Of a stretch of DNA of 14,922 nt, positions 7,715-14,078 are shown one piece after another. This DNA comes from an uncultured Christensenella sp. GTDB taxonomy: Bacteria > Bacillota > Clostridia > Christensenellales > UBA1242. Where the stretch lies: positions 1 through 14,922 of the forward strand of contig CASEYA010000068.1 of NCBI GenBank assembly GCA_949291975.1, written 5' to 3'. The position numbers and the translations under genes are program-made. The stretch's first letter is position 1, and each line of letters opens with the position of its first letter. The notes beneath the pieces were generated by a model. That model did not search any database. It worked only from the letters and a program-made list of their open reading frames with translations, and was not told the DNA's origin.

Positions 7715-8359
7715 ATGAATATACAAGTTGCGGGTATAACGAGTGTTAAAGAAGCACTATTATGTGTTGAGTGCGGGGTCAATATAATTGGCTTGCTTGT
7801 TGGACAAAAACACAAAAGTAATCAATTTATATCAAAAGAATTGGCCAAAACAATAAAAATGCATTTACCAGAAGAAATAAAAACAACACTTATCACACAT
7901 CTGGAAGATGCAGGTGAAATAGTTAAAATAGCGAAGTTTATTGATGTTGATTATATTCAATTGCATTCTTCAATAAATGAAGAGAGTGTTTTAAAAATTA
8001 AACAAGCCCTTCCAGATAAAAAAATTATCAGGTTAATACATATTGCAGAGGATGGAACAGTTTTAACAGATTATTTAAAAATGAAGGTTGTCGATTTCTA
8101 TTTTACAGATAGCAGGAATGAAAAGACTGGTCAGGTTGGAGGCACGGGACTGGTGCATAACTTTGAAACAGATAGAAAACTGGTAAGCACATTAAATAAA
8201 CCAGTGTTTATCGCTGGAGGATTGACTCCTGAAAATGTGGGTGAAGTTATAAAGCTTTGTCATCCATTTGGTGTTGATGTTAATTCAGGCTGTAAGGGGG
8301 CAAACGGCTTAACGGATGAGAAGAAAATGAGAGAGTTTGTAAAAAATGCTTTGATGTAA
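7715..8359 (+). CDS. Orphan phosphoribosylanthranilate isomerase-like (TrpF-fold) protein lacking the catalytic cysteine
   Basis: This is a 214-residue beta/alpha-barrel protein. The ATG at 7715 is chosen over the GTG at 7706 because AAAGGTGA, which overlaps that GTG, is then correctly spaced. TrpF landmarks in order: VAGITSVKEA (5-14), GVNIIGLLV, YIQLHSS (80-86), TDSR (131-134), GGTGL (142-146), FIAGGLTPENV (165-175) and GVDVNSG (186-192). TrpF converts phosphoribosylanthranilate to CdRP in tryptophan synthesis, using a Cys in the N-terminal KICGIT motif and an Asp in the barrel. Here the motif reads QVAGIT, so the Cys is Ala6. The Asp (D132) is present, but a seven-residue insert precedes GGTG. 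The Arg-containing loop after strand 2 reads KHKSNQF, with no Arg. No other trp genes are nearby. It may be a paralogue with a different phosphosugar-type substrate; isomerase activity is doubtful. It may be co-transcribed with the glucanase gene. Confidence 0.8.
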   Translation: MNIQVAGITSVKEALLCVECGVNIIGLLVGQKHKSNQFISKELAKTIKMHLPEEIKTTLITHLEDAGEIVKIAKFIDVDYIQLHSSINEESVLKIKQALPDKKIIRLIHIAEDGTVLTDYLKMKVVDFYFTDSRNEKTGQVGGTGLVHNFETDRKLVSTLNKPVFIAGGLTPENVGEVIKLCHPFGVDVNSGCKGANGLTDEKKMREFVKNALM

Positions 8360-8412
8360 TGGTATATATTTATTTAAAAGGGTTATTTTATAAACTATTT
8401 TTTGCTTTTATC

Positions 8413-8439
8413 TTGACAAAACAATATAATTTTTATAAT
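8413..8439 (+). promoter_or_regulatory. Probable promoter for the lipoprotein gene
   Basis: TTGACA at 8413-8418 and TATAAT at 8434-8439 are both perfect, but the spacer is only 15 bases. An overlapping AATAAT would give 18. No hairpin terminator is seen between the TrpF-like gene and this site. Confidence 0.55.
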
Positions 8440-8462
8440 AATTAAGAAAGGGGGTGTTATTT

Positions 8463-9539
8463 ATGGAAATGGTAAAAAGAAAAGTGTTATCTGTGTTCGC
8501 TATCATGGTTATTGCAATGTTTTCTGTTTTATTTGTTGGTTGTGGTGATGAGATTTCAAGTCCAACAAAATATACCATAACCTTTCCTGAAAGCAATAAT
8601 AATTTTGTGGTTACAGCAGATAAAACAACGGCGGAATTTGGAGAAACTATTTCATTTTCTGTTAGTGTAACAAATGAAGATAAATACATTGATTCAATCA
8701 CAAGAAATGGCAATAGCATTTATGTTGATGATCTTGCAAGAGAGGGAACATATAGTTTCACAGTTACTAGTGACACAGTTATAGAGGTAAATCTTGCAGA
8801 TTTTGTTGAGATTTTAGATGATGATTTTATTGATTTTGATACAAGCATTTCAAGAACGATAGTTAAAACGAATACATCAGATAATTTTGATTTGAAGTTG
8901 TCTTTAAATCGTGTGGGCCAACTTTGGAATCTTGATGCAGAGTTTATTTCCAGTAATGAAGATGTTATATCAAAAGAAGCAATAGAACTAAGCACATCAA
9001 AAAACCATAACAGTGGATTTGTATCTTCTGCCTCAGTAAGAATTGATACTTCACTTGTTAATGCTGGAAGTACATGGCTTGTTATTGATTTAGATAATCC
9101 AAATGTATCTTCTTCATCTTATAGTTGTCGTTTAATTATTAAGCTCACAGTTGTGGAATCTGAGATAACTTTGGAAGAATGGAATGAAACCATTATTTTT
9201 GATGTTGAAAAAATAAGTGGGGTTGATTATTTTGCGGTTACAATATGGGATAAAACATATGTTACTGGCTCGACAAATGAAGAGTATCAATCTTTTGATA
9301 ATCTTAATGCGGTAGACAGTAAGGTTGTTGTAAATATCAAGTTTATTCAAGGACACGTTTACACAGTTAGTCTTTTTGGTTTTGTTGAAGAAGATGGCAC
9401 TAGATATGATTATGTTCTTGGTGAAAGTTTAGGTCAGGGTGTAGGGCAAGATGAAGAAGATTTTTCCAGATACAAAAATGGTGAGCTTGTTTTTCTTACT
9501 CCAAATGAAAGTTTGACTATTATTGCGAGTGCGGAATAA
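8463..9539 (+). CDS. Putative lipoprotein with beta-rich extracellular domains
   Basis: This is a 358-residue exported protein. The ATG at 8463 is chosen because AAAGGGGG ends eight bases upstream; a GTG at 8454 overlaps that site. The N-terminus MEMVKRK, then a hydrophobic stretch ending LFVGC (Cys27), fits a type II signal peptide, though the lipobox is not ideal (F at -3). The mature part starts GDEISSPTKYTITFPES and is Thr/Ser/Asp-rich with alternating hydrophobic residues. The segment at about residues 33-110 (ITFPES..., ADKTTAEFGETISFSV, TVTSDTVIEVNLA) resembles the Ig-like or bacterial-repeat domains of surface proteins. The remainder has no recognised motif. It is expected to sit lipid-anchored on the outer face of the membrane. 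It has its own promoter and ends at a hairpin shared with the opposing gene. Confidence 0.82.
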   Translation: MEMVKRKVLSVFAIMVIAMFSVLFVGCGDEISSPTKYTITFPESNNNFVVTADKTTAEFGETISFSVSVTNEDKYIDSITRNGNSIYVDDLAREGTYSFTVTSDTVIEVNLADFVEILDDDFIDFDTSISRTIVKTNTSDNFDLKLSLNRVGQLWNLDAEFISSNEDVISKEAIELSTSKNHNSGFVSSASVRIDTSLVNAGSTWLVIDLDNPNVSSSSYSCRLIIKLTVVESEITLEEWNETIIFDVEKISGVDYFAVTIWDKTYVTGSTNEEYQSFDNLNAVDSKVVVNIKFIQGHVYTVSLFGFVEEDGTRYDYVLGESLGQGVGQDEEDFSRYKNGELVFLTPNESLTIIASAE

Positions 9540-9548
9540 AAACATATT

Positions 9549-9577
9549 AAAAAGAGTCGTTATTCAGACTTTTTTTC
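9549..9577. terminator. Bidirectional terminator between convergent genes
   Basis: AAAGAGTC pairs with GACTTTTT (one G-U) around an eight-base loop. On the plus strand it is followed by a T-run and closes the lipoprotein gene. Read on the minus strand the same hairpin is followed by T-rich sequence (TTTTTAATATG). The minus-strand stop codon (9562-9560) lies in the loop, so the hairpin includes the last codons of the opposing gene. Confidence 0.75.
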
Positions 9578-10282
9578 TATTTTACTTTTTTGAATGCTGT
9601 TTTCCTCATTTTTATTTTTTTCTAGATATAAATTTTTCTTCTTGTAAATAATTTTTGTAAATAGCCATATAACAACAGCAATAGTAATTGATAAAATTTT
9701 ACCAACATAAGAGGATAACAATATCCATCCAAAGTTATCATTAAAGCCTCCGTCAAGGATGGCAAGACCACCATAGTAAATAAAAGAATTAATTAAACTT
9801 GCTAAAAAGGCACACAAAATAAAAATTAAATATTCATTCCAATTTTTTTGTTGTAGTTTTTGTGGTAATTTCAAAATCAAGAAAACAGCAACAAAGGTTG
9901 CCAAAGCACTTAAAATGTTTGATAAAAGTCCATAAGTGACTCCGCTTTCTATTCCTGTTGAACCCCAACTTGCACAAAATTGTAAAACTGCATTAAATAG
10001 CACAGCACCAATTCCTGAATACATTAAAAGATAGGCTGTTTTATTTTGATTTTCTAAAACAAGCAGAATAACACAAGATAGGAATAGGGTATATATGACA
10101 GAATCAATTCCAAAAACGAAATTACCATCAACAATTGGATAGTCTATAATGTGATAGACATTAGAACCAACAATTCCTCCAATTCCTAAGGTTATTAAAC
10201 CGTTGCTGCCAAAAATATGCTTAACTATAAATAGCAAAACAAAGCAAAAAACACTTACAATTAAAATCAGCCAAAATCCCAT
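9560..10282 (-). CDS. Multi-pass membrane protein, divergent VUT/YhhQ-like (queuosine-precursor transporter family?)
   Basis: This is a 240-residue protein. The start codon at 10282-10280 is preferred because AAGGAG lies seven bases upstream of this ATG; a longer frame back to 10381 adds a charged, unlikely N-terminus. About six hydrophobic helices are seen, followed by a highly charged Lys/Glu/Asn tail of ~30 residues. The pattern resembles VUT/YhhQ proteins: an opening helix then FGSNGL, a GSNVYHII helix, GNFVFGIDSVIYTLF, a loop with ENQNKTAY, a late helix FLASLINSFIYYGGLAIL and a final SYVGKILSITIAVVIWLF. Family members import queuosine precursors. The match is by shape and spacing only and the polar residues are not all conserved, so the substrate is a guess. 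No queuosine genes are nearby. The 3' end overlaps the shared terminator. Confidence 0.78.
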   Translation of the reverse strand: MGFWLILIVSVFCFVLLFIVKHIFGSNGLITLGIGGIVGSNVYHIIDYPIVDGNFVFGIDSVIYTLFLSCVILLVLENQNKTAYLLMYSGIGAVLFNAVLQFCASWGSTGIESGVTYGLLSNILSALATFVAVFLILKLPQKLQQKNWNEYLIFILCAFLASLINSFIYYGGLAILDGGFNDNFGWILLSSYVGKILSITIAVVIWLFTKIIYKKKNLYLEKNKNEENSIQKSKIEKKSE

Positions 10283-10342
10283 TTTAAAACTCCTTGAGCT
10301 AAGAATATCATAATAATTGCAAAAAGAAAAGTATTTTTTGCG

Positions 10343-10371
10343 TTGACAATAATTTTTTACTGTGATAAACT
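10343..10371 (+). promoter_or_regulatory. Promoter for the 10417 gene
   Basis: A perfect TTGACA at 10343-10348, 17 bases, then TAAACT at 10366-10371. The predicted start is near 10378, giving a ~39-base leader that contains AAGGAG. It lies just upstream of, and diverges from, the minus-strand membrane protein gene. Confidence 0.7.
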
Positions 10372-10416
10372 TGATGTGCAATTTTAATGTTACTGTTAAA
10401 ATTTAAGGAGAAATAA

Positions 10417-11007
10417 ATGCAAGATATTGCTGACTATTTTCAGCAAAGAAAGACAATTAGTTGGTGCTTACAACAAGATAAAGAGTTATGGGATAAGATT
10501 GACATCCGTTCTGAACAAGACCAAAAATCAGAGGAGGTTTTAAAACTTTATTATTATAAGTGTTATGAACCAATAAGGCAAAAAATGTATCCACAAAAGA
10601 ATCAATTAAATGAATTTGAACAAGATATAGTTGGTTTTGCTGCATCAAGAGATTTTACGCAAAAATACTTAAATTCTTCACATTCATTGTCAGCAAAAAA
10701 TAAAATGCTGATATTTGGTGCAATTTCTATGGCAGCAGCCACAGCGGGCTGTTTTGTTTTGGATGATGTGTTAAAATTTGGTGCTGGACTAGGGGCAATT
10801 GGTTCTGCTTTAATTACTGCACACTTTGCAAGAAAACAAAGTGAAAAATCTACTGAAAAAGTTTTACCAAAAGCGTGGGACGTAAAGACAAATATGTCTA
10901 AGAACGGTTTTTTTAATTCATTAAATGCTGAATGTGAAGATTTCTATATAGTTAAGCATTTTAAATACACACATAACAAACAAAAATCTGGGGCATTGAC
11001 TCGTTAA
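10417..11007 (+). CDS. Hypothetical protein with central membrane hairpin
   Basis: This 196-residue protein is not recognised. AAGGAG six bases ahead of the ATG supports the start. Residues 1-92 are soluble, charged and helical, with a YYYKCYEPIRQKMYP segment. Residues ~97-115 (MLIFGAISMAAATAGCFVL) and ~119-136 (small-residue, Gly/Ala-rich) form two close hydrophobic helices. A further ~60 polar residues follow, so both ends would face the same side, probably the cytoplasm. It has its own promoter and a strong terminator, hence is a one-gene unit divergent from the VUT-like gene. No enzyme motif is visible. Confidence 0.75.
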   Translation: MQDIADYFQQRKTISWCLQQDKELWDKIDIRSEQDQKSEEVLKLYYYKCYEPIRQKMYPQKNQLNEFEQDIVGFAASRDFTQKYLNSSHSLSAKNKMLIFGAISMAAATAGCFVLDDVLKFGAGLGAIGSALITAHFARKQSEKSTEKVLPKAWDVKTNMSKNGFFNSLNAECEDFYIVKHFKYTHNKQKSGALTR

Positions 11008-11010
11008 AGG

Positions 11011-11033
11011 CAGAGTGATTACTCTGTTTTTTT
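11011..11033 (+). terminator. Rho-independent terminator
   Basis: CAGAGT and ACTCTG form a perfect six-base stem with a GATT loop, followed by seven T. It starts four bases after the stop codon of the 10417 gene. Confidence 0.9.
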
Positions 11034-11136
11034 GTTAATTAACAAATATTCAAGATAAATTTTGCATAGTTACAACCAAAATTTGCCATAAAAAAGCTAA
11101 AATATTTCACAAAACAATTTTTTTGTTGAAAAATGC

Positions 11137-11165
11137 TAGACATCATACTTTATATTTGTTAAAAT
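11137..11165 (+). promoter_or_regulatory. Promoter for the 11187 gene and possibly the exporter operon
   Basis: TAGACA at 11137-11142, a 17-base spacer and TAAAAT at 11160-11165. No clear second promoter or terminator is seen between 11576 and 11633, so this may also serve the YwaF-ABC gene. Confidence 0.55.
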
Positions 11166-11186
11166 ATTTAACATAGGTGAGAATTT

Positions 11187-11576
11187 ATGCGAAAGGAAAA
11201 AGTAGGCAAAAACATAATATTCACTCTTGCTATACAATTTATTTGTTTAGCTGTTTTATTTGTTGTTTTTTCTAAGAACGGCTTGCTTAATGAAATAAAA
11301 TCTGCATTAAATTTCTTTTTTAGAAATGTAGCTTGTTTTTTTGATGAGATGTTTTTAAAAGTATCATCATTATATCTTTCGCATTTCGCAACATTTTTGA
11401 TTTATTTGATTTTCTTATCATTTTTTGTTGTATCAATCTATATTTTATTTAAAATATTCGTTTGTAAAAAATATAAAAATTTAGAATCAAAATTTACAGA
11501 AACTAAAAATAAAAAAGAACAAAATAAAATTTGTTTTGAAAAAATATATTTGATTCGTTCTAAATTTCTATGTTAA
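11187..11576 (+). CDS. Small two-helix membrane protein, unknown function
   Basis: This is a 129-residue protein with AGGTGAG a short distance before the ATG. Residues ~9-28 and ~67-92 are hydrophobic helices rich in Phe and Ile. They are joined by an amphipathic ~35-residue segment (SALNFFFRNVACFFDEMF). A basic tail of ~35 residues (KKYKNLESKFTETKNKKEQNK) follows, probably cytoplasmic by the positive-inside rule. No known motif is seen. It lies 56 bases ahead of the YwaF-ABC fusion on the same strand without an intervening terminator, so it could be the first gene of that operon. A regulatory or accessory role is conjecture. Confidence 0.68.
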   Translation: MRKEKVGKNIIFTLAIQFICLAVLFVVFSKNGLLNEIKSALNFFFRNVACFFDEMFLKVSSLYLSHFATFLIYLIFLSFFVVSIYILFKIFVCKKYKNLESKFTETKNKKEQNKICFEKIYLIRSKFLC

Positions 11577-11632
11577 ATATCTAAATTTTACACATAATAA
11601 GATAACTAACATTACAAATTTAGGAGAAAAAA

Positions 11633-14059
11633 GTGTTAATAGCACAAATTGTTGTTTTGGCGATAGTTGCAATTTCTTTAATATGTGCTTATTTTATTCT
11701 AAAAGTTAAAAAAATTAAAATTCCAGATATTGCATATAAAATTGTTTCTGGAATTTTAGCGCTCATATTCTTTTTCCGCTTTATGTTGGGAGATGATGCG
11801 ATAAGTGAGATTTTCGCTTTAACAAACTCGCCAATAGATAATAGTTTTTTAACTGCCATAAGTCTTATTTTAAACTGGTTTTTATACGCAGTTATTTTGC
11901 TTGTTGTGCTTTATCCATTTTTTAAAAACAGCAAATATGCAACTGTGATTAAATATTTTGGACTTATTGTTACTGTATTATGCACTGGATTTATATATTA
12001 TTTGACAACTGGCATTATTGGAACAAGTGCATATGAAGGTTTTTCTGTTAGAGCTTTGCTTATTGGCTTAGAGCTTGGAATTTTGCTTGCATATTGTTTT
12101 GTTGTTTTTATGGAAAATGGCAAATTTAAAGTTAGCAAAAATGATGCATGGGGTTTTGCTTATATTGTTGGAATGCTTCTTGCCACAATGCCTTCATATA
12201 TGCTTTGTGCTTTGTTTGGAAACTTAAATTATGCAATTCCAGTGGATAAATTAAGTCAGCCTCACAGAATTATATTGTATTTATCCTTTATTATACCTTT
12301 TGTTTTATATGTCCTTTTAAGAAAGAAAGACAGTGAAACGGTCAGAGGAATTTTACTTTATATAAGTCTTGGCACGCTTTTAACATTTAGTATTAACTAT
12401 CGTTTTGCAGATTTCCTTGATGTTACTCATTGGCCAATTCATCTTTGCAACACTGCTATGTATATTATTCCACTTTGTTTGATTTTTAAGTGGAACAAAT
12501 TGTTCTATTTTACATATTTTATAAATGTTTTAGGCGCATTATTTGCAATGGTTATGCCAAATTATGATGAAACAATGAATCTGTTTTCAGACCGCATAGT
12601 ATCTTTTTATGTTAATCACTTTATAGCGTTCTTTATGCCAATTTTAATGGTAGCACTAAAAGTTTATAAGAGACCACGACTTAAAGAATTTAAGTATTCC
12701 ATGATTGGATTTTTAATCTACTTTATTATAGTTTTAATATTTAATGCATGGTTTAGTAATTATGGTGATGTTGATTACTTCTTCCTTAATAGTGATTTTA
12801 TTCCAGCAAAACTTGGCTCATGGGCAGTTGACTTAATGAATATTCAACTAGCATTCAGCATAGGAGGCTTAGATTTTGTTTTCTATCCAGTTTATCAAAT
12901 TCTATTCTTCTTGGTCTATGTCCTTCTTGGTGCTGCTGTTTGGTTTGTTTACGAAGGGGCATATTCATTTGCTGATACTGTTAATGATATAATTGAAAGG
13001 AAAAGAAAAATCAAAATGGACCAACTTGCGCTTGAAATTCAACTTGCAGGAAGGAAAAGGGAGGAACCTATGAATATAGATGGAGTAAACAAGGTTATTT
13101 TGCGTAACTTTACAAAACGCTATGGCAAAAGCAATGTTTATGCGGTTAAAGATGTGAATCTTGAAGTACATGGCGGAGAAATTTTTGGCTTTTTAGGACA
13201 CAATGGTGCAGGTAAAAGCACAATCATAAAGAGCATGGTTGGAATTCAGCCTATAACCAGTGGCAACATAGAGATATGTGGCTATGATATGGACAAGCAA
13301 TCGGTTATGGCAAAACAAAATATTGGATATGTTCCTGACCATTATGCACTTTATGAGAAGTTAACAGGGCGTGAATATATATCATATATAGCAGATTTAT
13401 ATCATGTCAGCCCAGAACAACGCAATCTTGCAATTGCAAAATATGTTTCATTGTTTGAATTAAATGATGCTTTTGATAACCAAATCAAAACATACAGTCA
13501 TGGAATGAAGCAAAAAATTGCAATCATGTCGGCACTTGTTCACAATCCAAAGGTTTGGATTCTTGACGAACCATTAACGGGTCTGGACCCAGTTAGTATT
13601 TTTCAGGTAAAAGAGTGTATGAGGCAACACGCAAAAGAAGGAAATATTGTTATTTTTAGTAGTCACTTGATTGACATAGTAGAAAATTTGTGTGATAAAA
13701 TTGCAATTATAAAGCGCGGACGGATTTTAAGCACAACAAATGTCAATGATGTTTTGTCAAAACAATCACTTGAAGACTACTATCTTGATGTAACAAAAAC
13801 TCCAGTTGATTATTCCTATGTGGAAAAGGAAATTCTTGATAAAGAGCAAGAGTTGATTAATTCAAAGAGAATTCGGGATAAAAAGGGGAATAAAGGCAAA
13901 ATTGATAGTGAAGAAAAAATAAAAATAGGGGAAGAAAATAAAGAAACTTCACAAATTGATTTGGTTGCCGAAAATATAAAAGACAAAACTGAATCAGCGT
14001 TAAAGCATGAAAGTTATGATGTAAAAATAAAAGTGAAAAAATCTAAGCGTAAAAAATAA
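11633..14059 (+). CDS. YwaF-like polytopic membrane domain fused to ABC transporter ATPase
   Basis: This 808-residue protein starts at GTG, with AGGAG six bases upstream. Residues 1-445 hold about 12 membrane helices. The second half of these (~210-400) matches the YwaF/TIGR02206 pattern: HWPIHLCNTAMYI with H270-L-C-N273, YFINVLGALFAMVMPNYDE, FYVNHFIAFFMPILM around N328-H329, and NAWFSNYGDVDYFFLN. A charged linker (~447-479) leads to a complete ABC ATPase: Walker A GHNGAGKST (522-530), Q-loop region NIGYVPDHYALYEKLTG, signature YSHGMKQK (621-628; SHGMK in place of LSGGQ, as is usual in drug/bacteriocin-type exporters), Walker B VWILDEP with D645-E646, and the H-loop SSHL (H678). A Lys/Glu-rich tail of ~80 residues ends KKSKRKK. 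The ATPase would sit in the cytoplasm and drive the permease encoded 19 bases downstream. YwaF function is unknown; the fusion suggests a sensing or partner role. Confidence 0.9.
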   Translation: MLIAQIVVLAIVAISLICAYFILKVKKIKIPDIAYKIVSGILALIFFFRFMLGDDAISEIFALTNSPIDNSFLTAISLILNWFLYAVILLVVLYPFFKNSKYATVIKYFGLIVTVLCTGFIYYLTTGIIGTSAYEGFSVRALLIGLELGILLAYCFVVFMENGKFKVSKNDAWGFAYIVGMLLATMPSYMLCALFGNLNYAIPVDKLSQPHRIILYLSFIIPFVLYVLLRKKDSETVRGILLYISLGTLLTFSINYRFADFLDVTHWPIHLCNTAMYIIPLCLIFKWNKLFYFTYFINVLGALFAMVMPNYDETMNLFSDRIVSFYVNHFIAFFMPILMVALKVYKRPRLKEFKYSMIGFLIYFIIVLIFNAWFSNYGDVDYFFLNSDFIPAKLGSWAVDLMNIQLAFSIGGLDFVFYPVYQILFFLVYVLLGAAVWFVYEGAYSFADTVNDIIERKRKIKMDQLALEIQLAGRKREEPMNIDGVNKVILRNFTKRYGKSNVYAVKDVNLEVHGGEIFGFLGHNGAGKSTIIKSMVGIQPITSGNIEICGYDMDKQSVMAKQNIGYVPDHYALYEKLTGREYISYIADLYHVSPEQRNLAIAKYVSLFELNDAFDNQIKTYSHGMKQKIAIMSALVHNPKVWILDEPLTGLDPVSIFQVKECMRQHAKEGNIVIFSSHLIDIVENLCDKIAIIKRGRILSTTNVNDVLSKQSLEDYYLDVTKTPVDYSYVEKEILDKEQELINSKRIRDKKGNKGKIDSEEKIKIGEENKETSQIDLVAENIKDKTESALKHESYDVKIKVKKSKRKK
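13056..13072 (+). promoter_or_regulatory. Internal ribosome binding site and ATG at the membrane/ATPase junction
   Basis: AAAAGGGAGG followed five bases later by ATG (13070-13072, Met480), in frame with the long protein. It is placed exactly before the ATPase domain (MNIDGVNKVILRNFTKRYG). It is as strong as any gene-start site in the window and could yield a 329-residue free ATPase. Confidence 0.6.
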
Positions 14060-14078
14060 TTTTAAAAAAGGTTGAAAA

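Noticed and set aside
8720..8995. A 91-codon minus-strand frame inside the lipoprotein gene
   Set aside because: It is antisense to a convincing exported protein, with Ser/Thr-rich composition mirroring the sense codons and no start signal.
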